A DNA stretch of 64,000 nucleotides from Bacteroidota bacterium (GCA_013360915.1 JABWAT010000005.1:62001-126000), one strand, 5' to 3'; positions 52,451 to 63,082 are shown, counted from the first letter of the stretch. The notes: generated by a model not told the origin, from the letters alone. Numbers and translations are program-made.

Positions 52451-52481
52451 CAAAGATATTTTTACAGGCTTTTAAAGTCAA
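52451..52481 (-). promoter_or_regulatory. Promoter of the secD-secF-STAS operon
   Basis: On the minus strand TTGA (52481-52478), 19 bp, TATCTTTG (52458-52451), an exact TAnnTTTG, about 55 nt before the secD ATG. Confidence 0.6.
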
Positions 52482-52539
52482 TGAAACCGGCCGATATGCC
52501 AAGCTGAACCCTTCTGGTTAAAGACAAAAATGACGGAAA

Positions 52540-52569
52540 TTTGAAATTCCGGTTCCTGAAGTATCTTTA
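52540..52569 (+). promoter_or_regulatory. Promoter of the large hybrid sensor, probably leaderless
   Basis: TTTG (52540-52543), 18 bp, TATCTTTA (52562-52569), ending 8 nt before the ATG at 52578. No Shine-Dalgarno is present. Confidence 0.5.
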
Positions 52570-52577
52570 TAATAGTA

Positions 52578-55500
52578 ATGGAAGCTCAGACCTCTGACAA
52601 TCGAACCGTTGTGAAGCACTTTACCCCAGGCAATCAGGATATACCACTGGTCTCTTCCTGCAATACTTGTGTCCCTTTCATCACCCCTGCACCCGTTTTA
52701 AAGGAATCCTTCCAACCATTTTCCATCTTCAGAATCCGGTTGTTCTTTTTATCCTTGCTGTTTTTCTGGGTGATTCTTTCCGGCTACACCGCTGCCGTGG
52801 CCGATGGCAACAGAGGGTATACCATCCGGGCCTACGGCCGCGGGAACACCGATATCCCTACCAATCTGACCAAGGCCATCACTCAGGACAAAGATGGGAT
52901 GATCTGGGTTGGCAGTGATAATGGCCTCATTCTGTTCAACGGCAGCGAATTCAGGACCATTACCGACGGGCTTCCCAGCTTCCTCATCAAACGGTTTTAT
53001 CATTCCCCCTCTTTTGCCTATCCGTTAATCATCACCGACCGCGGAATTGTTGAAGTCCAATCCACCGATCCGGTTTCTGTCCGTACGATCATTTCAGGGC
53101 ACAATCTGGTGACCGACTCGACCATGTTTTACGCCAAGAGTATCTATGAACAAAAGCCCGGTCACTATTTTCTTGGCGAACCCGGCTCGGTTCTGCGCAT
53201 AGTTAACGGCCGCTTTACCCGGTATGATTTCGAGGAAAAATACCGCGCAGATGATTTCTTCAGATCTTTCCAGTTTACCACGCTGAATGACTCGACCCTG
53301 CTGGTCACCTCCCAGCGTGGCTATGTGTTCCGTTTTGATGAGCCCACCAATCGATTTGTTCTCATGCCCATCACCGGCTCATTCAATATCAACCGGATCG
53401 ATGCGCTGATCACACTTCCCGATGGCCGGTTGCTGGCCGGGACCGATTCCGGTGTATATGAACTCCGACCCGACGCCTCCCTGTCAACGGTTTCTCTCCA
53501 TCTGGTCGCTGAAGTGACTGGTGTTTCTTCACTGGTACTGAAGGATGACATGCTTTTTATCGGTACCTGGCGGAATGGATGCAGTATCATGCCAATCGAC
53601 AAACCCGATGGCCTCAGGCGGCTCACCGATCTTCCGTTCCGTGTGATCACCGATATATTCGCCGGCGCAGACGGAACCGTCTGGCTTTCCTCGGATGAAG
53701 GCTTTGCCTTTATCCGTGAACCCCTGTTTTCGTCCTTTGAACTCCCGGTTCCCACTCTGTTTATTCAGCAGATACAACCCCTGCCCGATGGTTCGGTGCT
53801 TGCCACCGAGGGAAATTACGTTTTCCATGTCACCCTCGATGGGGATGAACCCCGGTTCAGACAACTGTATGCCGCCCGGTCCAGCCTGATCATGTCGATT
53901 CATGGTACACCCGACCGGTTTTACCTGGGCTTCAAAGATGGTTTCATTGAGGTGGTTGAAAAGGGGAAACGGATCAGAACGTATCAGCTGCTCAGAGGGC
54001 GCGAATCGAACCGGATTGTTCAGTCCATGGACCGGTCACCCGGCGATACACTTTTCTTTCAATCGGTCGGTTTAGCTGGTTTTGGAATGATTCTTCCCGA
54101 CGGGACACTGAGGGAAATCACTTCACCCGACCTGACCACTATCAGCTTTGCAGCCATCGCATTCGATCCGGTCCGTAAGAAGGTTTATCTGGGAGGCACC
54201 ACTTTTGAAACCCTTCTTTATGAATATGATCTGCAGACAGGGGCCTTTCATTCACTGAACCTATGGGACCACCCGATGTCGGCGGAAAACATGGGGGTCA
54301 ATACCATTACCATCAGCCGCGAAGGAACTGTGCTGCTCGGAACATCGCGGGGCATCGCAGAATACGATGGTTCCTCCCTGCGTCTACGATCCGGTTTTGA
54401 TGAAACTCTGAATGTGCGCTCCTTGTATGATGACCCGGCCGGCGGACTCTGGATCGGACATGAACACGGTCTCATCTACCAGACTTCCGGTGAAAACATC
54501 CGGTTCGATACCAACGATGGCATGGGAAATATCACCGTTTCCTTCAGATCCATTGTTAAAACACCCGACAACCGATTGTGGGTGGGAACCGCTGCTGGTA
54601 TCAGCTTTTTCAGAACTCCCGAAGCCATCCGGCTTTCAAGATCCAGAACCCCGCAGATCCTGAACCTGAAAGTCAACGAAGACCGGATCACCACGATTCC
54701 TGATAATGGGCTGACCATCAACTCAGGCTCTGGCATCGAATTGTCTGTTTCGGCATTCATGTTTCCCACCGAAACCGTCCGCTACCAGATGCTTGTGGCC
54801 GGTCGCGATTCCATCCAGCGCGACTGGAGAACCCAATCGACCTTCTTTATTCCCAACCTGACCCGGGGCACTTATCAGATTCATGTCTGGGCCCGTCAGA
54901 ACGGATTTCTTTCCAGCGAACCGCTGATTCTGACCATCCGGGTGCTTCCGGCCTGGTATCAGACCTGGTGGGCCATCAGTTTGCTGGTGGTGTTTCTTTT
55001 CTCGGCCTTCATATCGGTTTCCTACTGGCGACGCAATGTCCTTGAGAAACGACGGACCGAAACCGAACTGCGGAAAAGTGAACAACAGAACCGGGAGCTG
55101 ATCGAAGCACTCCCCGATTTCTGGCTGAGGTTGTCTGGAAAACTCGAGGTGATTGATTTTCATCATGGTACCGCCCAGTTGCCATTTTTCACCATCGGTC
55201 AGCTCGAAAGACATCAGACCATCTGGCAACTGTTTCCGCCTTCTATTTCCCGGCCTTTGACCGATTGCATAAACCGGACCCGCGAAACCGGTGATTCCGG
55301 CACCGTTATTGTTTCGGTGGATGATCAGGATGGTCAACTCGATTTTGAAGCCCGGTGTCTGGCCCTTGGCAGCCGGGAAGTCATTCTCATCTTCCGTGAT
55401 TTTTCAAAGGAAAAACAGATTGAGCGGGAGATCATTCATGCAAGAGAAACCGCTATCGAAGTCAGCCGCCTGAAAACCGAGTTTCTGGCCACCATGTCTC

Positions 55501-56897
55501 ATGAGATCAGAACTCCAATGAACGCCGTCATCGGTATGACCAGCCTGCTGCAGAAAACCGTTCTTTCTCAGGAACAGGAAGAATACATCAGAACCTTAAG
55601 AGAAAGCAGTGACTCGCTGTTACGGATCATCAATGAGATTCTGGATTTTTCAAAGATCGAGTCAGGAAAACTCGAGGTTGATATACGGCCTTTCCGCATA
55701 TCAACCGCCACCGAGGCCGTTCTGAACATGTTTTATGCCCGGGCACTCGATAAGGGACTTCACCTCCAGGTCATTTATCACCGGCAAACCCCGGCCGATG
55801 TCATCGGGGACGAATCGCGTTACCGACAGATTCTGAGCAACCTCATCGACAATGCCATCAAATTCACGCCCTCCGGCGGAATCCTTGTCAACATCAAACC
55901 GGTTGAAAAAGAGGACCGGTCATATGTCGAGATTCATATCCGCGATACCGGCATTGGAATTCCTCCGGACAGAATGGACCGTTTGTTCAATGCCTTCAGT
56001 CAGCTGGATGCCTCGGTGACCCGCAAATACGGTGGCAGCGGTCTTGGCCTGGCCATTTCGAAAAAACTGGCCGAGCTGATGGATGGAAATATCTCGGTGG
56101 ACCGCCGGCAATCTCATGGAAGCCGGTTCAGAGTACTCATACCGACCACCGCCGTGGAAGGTACCCTCTCCGAAGACATCCGCCAGATGACCATCCGACC
56201 CGTTACCATCTGCCATCCCGACCGCGTGATCAGATGGATGCTCAGGGAATTCTTCAGAGAGCTGGAAATTCCGGTACAGAGTTACCGGAAACCCGATGAG
56301 GTCCCCCAGTCTTCAATGCTCGTGATCACCCATGCAGAACTGGCCCGACAATTTACCCACCCCAAACAACAGGTTGTGGTTCTGGGTCCCTGCACCGATC
56401 AGGCGATGAATGGTAAGGCCTACTCTGGAATTGCCGGAATTGATTTTCTGAGATTTCTGTTCACCGTCATGGAAAAGGAGCAGAAACCGGTGAGCGAGCA
56501 ACCAGTTCGGCTAGCGGATAAATATCCTATGAATATTCTGGTTGCAGAGGACAATCCGGTTAATCAATTATTGATGAAACGTTTACTGGGAAAACTGGGC
56601 TATGAAATCACCATGGCTGCTGATGGTCAGGAAGCCGTGAATTCGCTGCAAAACACCCAGACCGACATCATTTTCATGGATGTTCAGATGCCTGTCATGG
56701 ACGGACTCGAAGCGACTTCCCTGATCCGGACCCAATCAGGTACCGGCAAACGACCCATTATCATTGCTCTCACAGCCAACGCCCTTGAATCGGACCGGGA
56801 GGCATGCCTGAATGCTGGAATGGATGACTACCTGTCTAAACCGGTCACCATCACCGATATAGAACGGATAATCAGAAAATGGGCCGGGTCGGTCTGA
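52578..56897 (+). CDS. Hybrid one-protein two-component sensor (propeller, Y_Y_Y, HisKA, HATPase, pseudo-receiver, receiver)
   Basis: 1439 residues. A membrane helix near 50-72 acts as signal anchor. Two-component regulator propeller repeats span about 80-690 ([35 protein letters not shown]), then a Y_Y_Y domain (about 700-790) and membrane helix 2 (about 797-820). Inside the cell come a PAS-like region (about 840-960), HisKA with His975 ([18 protein letters not shown]), HATPase ([33 protein letters not shown]), a degenerate receiver-like domain (about 1213-1305) without an acidic pocket, and a complete receiver with Asp1368 ([13 protein letters not shown]). There is no DNA-binding domain, so an unlinked output is needed. 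It resembles BarA-type hybrids with a Bacteroidota-style periplasmic sensor. Confidence 0.93.
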   Translation: MEAQTSDNRTVVKHFTPGNQDIPLVSSCNTCVPFITPAPVLKESFQPFSIFRIRLFFLSLLFFWVILSGYTAAVADGNRGYTIRAYGRGNTDIPTNLTKAITQDKDGMIWVGSDNGLILFNGSEFRTITDGLPSFLIKRFYHSPSFAYPLIITDRGIVEVQSTDPVSVRTIISGHNLVTDSTMFYAKSIYEQKPGHYFLGEPGSVLRIVNGRFTRYDFEEKYRADDFFRSFQFTTLNDSTLLVTSQRGYVFRFDEPTNRFVLMPITGSFNINRIDALITLPDGRLLAGTDSGVYELRPDASLSTVSLHLVAEVTGVSSLVLKDDMLFIGTWRNGCSIMPIDKPDGLRRLTDLPFRVITDIFAGADGTVWLSSDEGFAFIREPLFSSFELPVPTLFIQQIQPLPDGSVLATEGNYVFHVTLDGDEPRFRQLYAARSSLIMSIHGTPDRFYLGFKDGFIEVVEKGKRIRTYQLLRGRESNRIVQSMDRSPGDTLFFQSVGLAGFGMILPDGTLREITSPDLTTISFAAIAFDPVRKKVYLGGTTFETLLYEYDLQTGAFHSLNLWDHPMSAENMGVNTITISREGTVLLGTSRGIAEYDGSSLRLRSGFDETLNVRSLYDDPAGGLWIGHEHGLIYQTSGENIRFDTNDGMGNITVSFRSIVKTPDNRLWVGTAAGISFFRTPEAIRLSRSRTPQILNLKVNEDRITTIPDNGLTINSGSGIELSVSAFMFPTETVRYQMLVAGRDSIQRDWRTQSTFFIPNLTRGTYQIHVWARQNGFLSSEPLILTIRVLPAWYQTWWAISLLVVFLFSAFISVSYWRRNVLEKRRTETELRKSEQQNRELIEALPDFWLRLSGKLEVIDFHHGTAQLPFFTIGQLERHQTIWQLFPPSISRPLTDCINRTRETGDSGTVIVSVDDQDGQLDFEARCLALGSREVILIFRDFSKEKQIEREIIHARETAIEVSRLKTEFLATMSHEIRTPMNAVIGMTSLLQKTVLSQEQEEYIRTLRESSDSLLRIINEILDFSKIESGKLEVDIRPFRISTATEAVLNMFYARALDKGLHLQVIYHRQTPADVIGDESRYRQILSNLIDNAIKFTPSGGILVNIKPVEKEDRSYVEIHIRDTGIGIPPDRMDRLFNAFSQLDASVTRKYGGSGLGLAISKKLAELMDGNISVDRRQSHGSRFRVLIPTTAVEGTLSEDIRQMTIRPVTICHPDRVIRWMLREFFRELEIPVQSYRKPDEVPQSSMLVITHAELARQFTHPKQQVVVLGPCTDQAMNGKAYSGIAGIDFLRFLFTVMEKEQKPVSEQPVRLADKYPMNILVAEDNPVNQLLMKRLLGKLGYEITMAADGQEAVNSLQNTQTDIIFMDVQMPVMDGLEATSLIRTQSGTGKRPIIIALTANALESDREACLNAGMDDYLSKPVTITDIERIIRKWAGSV

Positions 56898-58156
56898 AAT
56901 CTCACTGGTTCAGAGTGAGTCTCTGGCTGCTGAGCGGAGTCCTTCTTTTATCCTGCGAAAGAGATGAACTGGACCGTTCCGATCTGGACCTTCAGATTCA
57001 GATTGTTTCACCCGATCCTTCTCTGGTAGTCACCGCCGATACGCTCAGAGTCCGCCTCAAACTGATTCCGGATGACAGTCTCCGGTTTGATGAATTGACC
57101 ATTGATGGAATCCGTCCGGTATTTAAAGATGGGGGATATGAATGCCTCCTCAATCTTTCCGGCAGAGGCAAACGGATTCCGGTACCCATTAAAATCCGGG
57201 TGGATGGGCAGGTTCGCTACACCGACTCCCTTCGATTGGTGAAATTCACTTGGCAATCGCCCGTTCTGGCGGGCCACCTGACTCAACCCAGGGCCAACCA
57301 CGCCACCATTCTTCATTCCAATGACCGGCTGCTTACCAGTGGGGGCGTATCCGGCTATTATGACCCTGCCCTGAAAAGCACCGAGTATTTTTCACTTCTC
57401 AGCGGCTCAAGTGATTCCTTGCCGTCCTGGAACCTTCTTCATGCCCGCGCGGGCCATGCCATGGTGTCGGTGGCCCGGGAATCCTTCATGGTTTTGGGAG
57501 GGATGACTTCCTTCCGGCCCGGTCAGGCGGGAAACAACCTTCTTCCCACCGAATTGGTTTATCAATTCCTTCATACGGTACTCGATACCAGCGATCTGAC
57601 TGCAGATTTTGCCTGGTCTCAATCGGGCTCTGTGTTACTGACTCATGGTGGCTGGAATTCCGATTATACCGGACGGTTTGTAATTGACTCCCATTCCATT
57701 ACACGGACTTCCTGGAAAAGAACCGGCTACCAACTGGCACTTCATTCCCTGACACCCATGACAGCCACCCCCGGTTTATGGTTTCTGGCCTCAGGTGATT
57801 TTTCGTGGAATTACCCGCTGATGTATTCCTTTTACCTCGGCGAGGATAACGGAGCACTGTACCCGTCCGACCTGTTTTTCCGGATTATCCGCCTGGACCA
57901 TACCGCCACCGCGCTGCCGGGAAACTTTATTCTGATTGCAGGCGGACTTCAGAACCCCGGACCAGAGGAGCGCCTGGTGGAGGAAATTGAATTGAGTGAC
58001 CTGAACCGGGGTCGTAGCTACCGGCTACCCGGCAAATTATTGACTGCACGGGCAGCCCATACCGCCGTGGCAGCAGGATCGTTTGTATATTTTCTGGGAG
58101 GACTGGATGCCAACCGGCAAGTCCTTTCATCCATCGAAAAAATGGCACTGGAGTAA
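56879..58156 (+). CDS. Kelch-like lipoprotein
   Basis: 425 residues. A lipoprotein signal ends at LLSGVLLLSCERDELD. An Ig-like N-domain (about 35-120) is followed by five or six kelch-type blades: LTQPRANHATILHSNDRLLT, LHARAGHAMVSVARESFMVL-GG, LLTARAAHTAVAAGSFVYFL-GG. Propellers of this sort bind ligands or proteins at the cell surface; the target is unknown. The gene starts 19 bp inside the hybrid sensor gene in another frame, so it is translationally coupled and may be a periplasmic partner of that sensor (inference). It is followed after 2 bp by a small coiled protein gene. Confidence 0.82.
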   Translation: MGRVGLKSHWFRVSLWLLSGVLLLSCERDELDRSDLDLQIQIVSPDPSLVVTADTLRVRLKLIPDDSLRFDELTIDGIRPVFKDGGYECLLNLSGRGKRIPVPIKIRVDGQVRYTDSLRLVKFTWQSPVLAGHLTQPRANHATILHSNDRLLTSGGVSGYYDPALKSTEYFSLLSGSSDSLPSWNLLHARAGHAMVSVARESFMVLGGMTSFRPGQAGNNLLPTELVYQFLHTVLDTSDLTADFAWSQSGSVLLTHGGWNSDYTGRFVIDSHSITRTSWKRTGYQLALHSLTPMTATPGLWFLASGDFSWNYPLMYSFYLGEDNGALYPSDLFFRIIRLDHTATALPGNFILIAGGLQNPGPEERLVEEIELSDLNRGRSYRLPGKLLTARAAHTAVAAGSFVYFLGGLDANRQVLSSIEKMALE

Positions 58157-58158
58157 TC

Positions 58159-58419
58159 ATGGACCAACCACCGAAAGTCGACCCATCCGTTGAAAAGGAA
58201 TTTTTACAGATCGTGAAGGAAAAGTATGGCGGGAATCTGGAACTGGCCGTCAACCGGGCTTTTCAGTTGTTTGTCATGATCGAAAAGCAGACCGATGGCA
58301 TGAAAATCATGATGGATAAGATCTCAGCCATCCGAAGTCAGATCACCGACCTGAATTCGGAAGCTGCAAAGGCCCTGCAGGATATCAACGAGATTAAAAA
58401 ACGGGCAAAAGAAACCTGA
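58159..58419 (+). CDS. Small helical protein of unknown function
   Basis: 86 residues, charged and largely helical, with no signal peptide or membrane segment. The N-terminal part (VEKEFLQIVKEKYGGNLELA) resembles a small dimerisation motif seen in ribbon-helix-helix-like or kinase-tethering proteins, and the C-terminal half (DKISAIRSQITDLNSEAAKA) predicts as a coiled coil. No family is recognised. It starts 2 bp after the kelch lipoprotein stop and ends 12 bp from the convergent pyruvate kinase, closing the three-gene hybrid-sensor operon. Confidence 0.7.
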   Translation: MDQPPKVDPSVEKEFLQIVKEKYGGNLELAVNRAFQLFVMIEKQTDGMKIMMDKISAIRSQITDLNSEAAKALQDINEIKKRAKET

Positions 58420-58431
58420 TGGCTGTCAGCT

Positions 58432-59871
58432 TCAGATTTCTTCAATCCGCATCATGTTTGTGCTGCGCCGTTTGGTAAAAGGAAGACCGGCCGTGATAAT
58501 AATGCGGTTCCCCTGACGAACCACATTCTGCTCGAGTAGGATTTTGCGCATGTCATCCACGGCATCATCCACATTGTCCTTGAAATCATTGATCAGGTAA
58601 CCCTGAACACCCCAAACCAGACACAGTTTCCTTAGAGAAACTTCGCGGGCTGTCACTGCGATAATGGGCTTTCTCGGGCGGAATTTCGAGATCATGACCG
58701 CCGTAGAACCCGATTGAGTCATACAGACAATGGCCGTTGCGTTCACCATATTGGCCGCAGTGGTGGCAGCCAGACCGGTTGCCAGCGGAGTTGAGTAAAC
58801 AATATTCTTGGGTTTGTAATCGCCATCCTGACCGTTACTGAGGGCATAACTTTCGATGATCGAAATGATTTTGGCCATGGTCTGGACCGAATCAACCGGG
58901 AAGGCCCCAGCTGCCGTTTCTGCCGACAACATAACCGCATCGGTACCATCCAGAATGGCGTTGGCCACATCACTGGCTTCCGCACGGGTCGGTCGCGGAT
59001 TGTGAATCATTGACTCGAGCATCTGGGTGGCCGTAATAACCGGAACCCCCTTCTGATTGCACATTTTGATAATCTTCTTCTGAACCGGAGGCACGTCTTC
59101 GGTGTTCAGCTCCACTCCAAGATCACCCCGAGCAACCATAATGGCATCGGCCACATCGGTAATGGCATCGAGGGAATTCACGGCCGATGGTTTTTCGATT
59201 TTAGCAACCACCGGTGTGGAGCAACCTGCTTCCGAAATGATCCGTTTCAGCTGCAGCACGTCATCGGCCCGCTGAACAAAGGACAGGGCGATGTAATCCA
59301 CATCGTGCTTCAGTCCGAAATGAACATCCTGAATGTCTTTTTCTGAAAGAGCCGGCACACTCATCAGAACGTCGGGAAGGTTAATCCCTTTCCGGTCCTT
59401 GAGTATCCCGCCGAAAACAACTTCGGTTATGACATCACGCTCGGTCTTTTCGACCACTTTCAGGCGCAGCAATCCATCATCAAGCAGAATGATGTCGTTA
59501 ACATTCACATCGTTAACGATGCTTTTATAGGACGTGGAAACCCGTTCATCATTACCCACAATGTCATCAACGGTAATGGTAAAACGCTGACCGTTGGTCA
59601 AAGAGGTTTTTCCATGCTGGAAGGTACCAACCCTGATTTTCGGACCCTGCAAATCCTGCAGAATGGCAATCGGCTTATCGATGTCCTTCGACACACGCCT
59701 GATCAGGTTGATACGTGCAAGATGATCCTCGTAAGAGCCATGGGAAAAATTTAGTCTGGCTACATCCATTCCGGCCAGCGCCAGGTCCCGGATGGTTTCG
59801 TAGGTGTTTGAGGACGGTCCAAGCGTGCAAACGATCTTGGCACGGCGTGAATTGAGGTTAATGATACTCAA
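58432..59871 (-). CDS. pyk: Pyruvate kinase
   Basis: 479 residues, the usual bacterial length. Motifs include KIVCTLGPSSNTYETI, MDVARLNFSHGSYEDH, ILQDLQGPKIRVG, the active-site segment VVAKIEKPSAVNSLDAI with the catalytic Lys, MVARGDLGVELNTEDV and ATQMLESMIHNPRPTRAE. The C-terminal allosteric domain is present (TQSGSTAVMISKFRPRKPII). It converts phosphoenolpyruvate and ADP to pyruvate and ATP. It is monocistronic with its own promoter and lies between two signalling operons. Confidence 0.98.
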   Translation of the reverse strand: MSIINLNSRRAKIVCTLGPSSNTYETIRDLALAGMDVARLNFSHGSYEDHLARINLIRRVSKDIDKPIAILQDLQGPKIRVGTFQHGKTSLTNGQRFTITVDDIVGNDERVSTSYKSIVNDVNVNDIILLDDGLLRLKVVEKTERDVITEVVFGGILKDRKGINLPDVLMSVPALSEKDIQDVHFGLKHDVDYIALSFVQRADDVLQLKRIISEAGCSTPVVAKIEKPSAVNSLDAITDVADAIMVARGDLGVELNTEDVPPVQKKIIKMCNQKGVPVITATQMLESMIHNPRPTRAEASDVANAILDGTDAVMLSAETAAGAFPVDSVQTMAKIISIIESYALSNGQDGDYKPKNIVYSTPLATGLAATTAANMVNATAIVCMTQSGSTAVMISKFRPRKPIIAVTAREVSLRKLCLVWGVQGYLINDFKDNVDDAVDDMRKILLEQNVVRQGNRIIITAGLPFTKRRSTNMMRIEEI

Positions 59872-59905
59872 GTCGAATGGTCTCCGGTACGTGGAAAAGT
59901 GGCGT

Positions 59906-59937
59906 CAAAGGTAAAAGCCACAACGGTGACTTTCAAG
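59906..59937 (-). promoter_or_regulatory. Promoter of pyk
   Basis: On the minus strand CTTG (59937-59934), 20 bp, TACCTTTG (59913-59906), an exact TAnnTTTG, about 34 nt before the start codon. Confidence 0.55.
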
Positions 59938-59974
59938 TGCAAGGCAAAAAGGTAAAGTAAAGACAAAATTGTAC

Positions 59975-60382
59975 TTAACTTGTTAAGCTAAGATGGTCAT
60001 CGACCAATTTCCGGAGGTCCGGGGAGGAAATGGGTTTGGCAAGCATCCCCAGTGCACCATCACTGATGGCTTTATCCATTCGGCGGCCAATATCACCATC
60101 ACTGGCAAAACCGGTAATGAAGAAGGTTTTGACGGGTTGATTGTTATTCAGCTTTTTCATTTCATAAAAAGCTTCAATGCCATCCATCACCGGCATTTTC
60201 ACATCCATCAGAACGAAATCAGGTTTGACCAGGCGGGCATTTTCCACCGCTCTGGATCCATCTTCCGACTTGATTATCTGCAGGGCACCCGACCGGATGG
60301 AATCCCGGAAATAAATTTTGAGAATGGTCTCAAAAATATCCCGGATTCCTTCTTCATCATCGACGATAAAGATGGTCTTCAT
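59975..60382 (-). CDS. Single-domain response regulator
   Basis: 135 residues: one receiver with nothing attached. The acidic pocket is IVDDEEGIRD, the phosphoacceptor lies in FVLMDVKMPVMDGIEA, the switch Thr is in TFFITGFASD and the Lys in GMLAKPISSPD. An insertion (DSIRSGALQIIKSEDGS) lengthens the loop after helix 1. The ATG overlaps the stop of the upstream propeller sensor (ATGA, 60379-60382), so the pair is made together. With no output domain it should act by protein-protein contact or as a phosphorelay step. Confidence 0.93.
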   Translation of the reverse strand: MKTIFIVDDEEGIRDIFETILKIYFRDSIRSGALQIIKSEDGSRAVENARLVKPDFVLMDVKMPVMDGIEAFYEMKKLNNNQPVKTFFITGFASDGDIGRRMDKAISDGALGMLAKPISSPDLRKLVDDHLSLTS

Positions 60383-63078
60383 GGTTCATTCTCTCCGGTC
60401 AAATCGATCATGGTCTGATCTTTGGTGTACTTTTTCGTCTTAAATTTAGCATCATTCAATAGTTGTTCCAACTTCGCCATTAATTTTTTCATCCGGCCAA
60501 TCCCTTCTCCGGCCCGGGCAAGCGGAACTCCGACTTCCCCCGGTCCCTCATCCTTTACCATATCGATGATTTCCAGATTGCCGCTCACGATCTGGAGTGG
60601 CTGCCTGAGCTCATGCAGAACTCCGATGGTAATCTGCCTCAGCAATTCTACCCGCTCCCGCTCCTGTTGTTCCCTCCGGAATTCACGGTAGCGACCCAGG
60701 GCGTACAAACCAGCCCCCAGACCTGCAAGAACCAACAGACTGAACCACCAGGTGCGGTAAAAAGGAGGAACCACCCGGATGGCAATGGAAAGGGTGTCCG
60801 TCGACAAGCGCCCATCCGAATTGGTTCCCTGAACCAGCAATTGGTAGTCACCGGGGTCCAGATTGGTATATGTGATATAACGGCGGCTGGTCAGGGCGGA
60901 CCACTCCTCATCGAACCCCTCCAGCATAAACCGGTAACGGTTCTTATCTGGATTGGTGTAGTCCAGCGAGGCGAATTCCAGAGAAAAAAGATTCTGACGG
61001 AATTTCAATCGGATGGAGGTCAGAAAGGGCGCAGATAGCGCACCGGCCACCGGTTGATTCATAATAGAGAAATCGGTGAGAACAAGCGGGGGAGCAAACT
61101 GATTGTCAGTCACTTCACCGGGAATGAACCAGTTAAATCCTTCGATCCCGCCCACATAAAACCGTTCCGAGGCATCACGGAACCAGGATCCGCCGTTGAA
61201 TTCCTTACTCTGAAGCCCGTCTGACTCATCAAAACTTCTCATGGACCCTGTTTCCGGATGGTAACGTACCAACCCGGAATTGGTTGGCATCCAGAGAAAT
61301 CCGGCCCGGTCGGGCAGAATGCCATAAATATACCCGTTTGGCAACCCATCCTTTTCGGTGATCCGGGTAAACGACCGGGTCTCCGGATGAAACCGGTTCA
61401 ATCCGGCCGTGGTCCCCACCCACAGCGTGTTGGTAACATCCCTGCTGAGGCTTCTTATGTAGGAATCACTTAAACTGGTGGTATCATCGGGTTCCCGGGT
61501 ATAAAGATGGGTCACCCCGCTCGATACCTGATAATGATAAAGCCCGCGGAGGGTCCCCACCCAGACCCATTGGTTGGTGTCTGGCAGAATGGCACGGATA
61601 CTGGCCGTCTGCAGCCCTGCAGGAAGGTTTTCCGGACGAACAAACCGATCGGATCCCATCCGACGAATCCACAATCCGTTTCCAATGGTTCCTGCCCAGA
61701 TGTCGCCCGAAGCTGTTCTGTTCAGAACACGGATGTCATCAGCTGGACCTGTCTGGGACCCCGATAAACGCAGCACCACTGTATCCACCTGACCGCTGGT
61801 TGCGAAACGGATCAGCCCCGATGAACTTCCCGCCCAGACACCCGATGAATCGGCCAGGAGTGACAGGATAAACCCATTGGGTAAACGGGGTTCACTGATC
61901 CTGCTGATGATTTTTTTCAGCTGATGCCGGCCGTCATATACCGAAATACCTCCGCCATAAGTTCCTACCCATAAATCGTCGGGTGATACACGGGCAAAGG
62001 ACATGATGCTGCTGACGGGACCCTCCTTCCCGCCCAGATTGAACTTCACAGGCTTCAGATCCGCTTTAAAAAGTCCACCGGTTTCGGTTCCTACCCATAA
62101 ATTCCCTGACCGGTCCTCTGAAAGTGACAGAATAATCATCTGATCAGTCACCGATCCGCGCCCGGTAAGCAAACGGATGGGAATCAGCTCGTTCTGTTCC
62201 GGAAGATACCGCCAGAGTCCATTTCCGTACGTTCCCACCCAGACCGAACCACGGGTGTCGGTCAGCATGGCCCAGACAGACAGATCCTTTCCGCCAGCAG
62301 GCATTCCTCTGAACCGGATTCGTTCAAATAGTCCTGTTTCGGGGTTGAATCGCTGCAATCCAGCCTGATAAGTACCAACCAGAAGCTGGTCACCGGGCAA
62401 TGGTAACAGGGACTGAATCCGGTCAGAGGCCAGTGAATCAGGATGTCCCGACTGACGGAATTGCCGAAGCGGAACTCCATTCGCGGAAACATGGATCAGA
62501 CCACTTCCGAACGTACCAACCCAATAACTGCCGTCACTGGTGTGAATCACCTCCCTCACCCGCCGGTAAACCACGCCATTTAACGAGTCCGGCCATTTAG
62601 TCACCTCACCCCGGCCAGGATGGATGACGGCCAGTCCGGCATCATCAAATCCGACCAGAACCTGGTCACCGGTTTCCTTCAGAACCCTCACCTGCCGGCC
62701 CGGAAGCACCCGCAATCCTGAACCCTCAGCCGACCATAAACGGGTCCGGCCGGCCTTCCAGTCCACTTCATCGAGCCCCTGTCCGTGATACCCAACCCAC
62801 AGACGCCCGCCGTGGTCTTCCAGCAAGGCCTGAATCTGATTATCTGCCAGGTCCACAGCTCCTGAATGGTGCTTTCGGATGGGCGTAAAACCATAGCCGT
62901 TGAACAGATTTAAACCATCCCGGGTGGCCACCCACATCAATCCGTTTGCGGATTGCCTGATCGCCGTGACAGAGTTCTGACTGAGGCCATCAGACACGGA
63001 ATAATTGTGAAACACCAATTCCTGTGCAGAAAGCAACAGAGGAAAGAAAAGCAGAAAAAAATGGGGGACTGATTTCAT
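60379..63078 (-). CDS. Propeller/Y_Y_Y sensor with a His-box dimerisation helix but no ATPase domain
   Basis: 899 residues. A signal peptide (HFFLLFFPLLLSAQE) is followed by propeller repeats over about 25-660 (ANGLMWVATRDGLNLFNGY, TNTLWVGTTAGLNRFHPET), a Y_Y_Y domain (about 670-770) and one membrane helix (about 775-795). The cytoplasmic tail has a HisKA-like helix with ITIGVLHELRQPLQIVSGNL (His822) but ends only 77 residues later (KYTKDQTMIDLTGENEP) at a genuine stop: no N, G1, F or G2 box follows. Phosphorylation would have to come from another kinase, or the protein signals by dimer geometry to the coupled receiver. No frameshift remnant of an ATPase domain is seen downstream, because the next gene is the receiver itself. 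Confidence 0.9.
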   Translation of the reverse strand: MKSVPHFFLLFFPLLLSAQELVFHNYSVSDGLSQNSVTAIRQSANGLMWVATRDGLNLFNGYGFTPIRKHHSGAVDLADNQIQALLEDHGGRLWVGYHGQGLDEVDWKAGRTRLWSAEGSGLRVLPGRQVRVLKETGDQVLVGFDDAGLAVIHPGRGEVTKWPDSLNGVVYRRVREVIHTSDGSYWVGTFGSGLIHVSANGVPLRQFRQSGHPDSLASDRIQSLLPLPGDQLLVGTYQAGLQRFNPETGLFERIRFRGMPAGGKDLSVWAMLTDTRGSVWVGTYGNGLWRYLPEQNELIPIRLLTGRGSVTDQMIILSLSEDRSGNLWVGTETGGLFKADLKPVKFNLGGKEGPVSSIMSFARVSPDDLWVGTYGGGISVYDGRHQLKKIISRISEPRLPNGFILSLLADSSGVWAGSSSGLIRFATSGQVDTVVLRLSGSQTGPADDIRVLNRTASGDIWAGTIGNGLWIRRMGSDRFVRPENLPAGLQTASIRAILPDTNQWVWVGTLRGLYHYQVSSGVTHLYTREPDDTTSLSDSYIRSLSRDVTNTLWVGTTAGLNRFHPETRSFTRITEKDGLPNGYIYGILPDRAGFLWMPTNSGLVRYHPETGSMRSFDESDGLQSKEFNGGSWFRDASERFYVGGIEGFNWFIPGEVTDNQFAPPLVLTDFSIMNQPVAGALSAPFLTSIRLKFRQNLFSLEFASLDYTNPDKNRYRFMLEGFDEEWSALTSRRYITYTNLDPGDYQLLVQGTNSDGRLSTDTLSIAIRVVPPFYRTWWFSLLVLAGLGAGLYALGRYREFRREQQERERVELLRQITIGVLHELRQPLQIVSGNLEIIDMVKDEGPGEVGVPLARAGEGIGRMKKLMAKLEQLLNDAKFKTKKYTKDQTMIDLTGENEP

Positions 63079-63082
63079 TTTT

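Noticed and set aside
54723-55337. Minus-strand ORF of 204 residues within the hybrid sensor gene
   Set aside because: Antisense to a continuous Y_Y_Y/membrane/PAS coding region, no family features.
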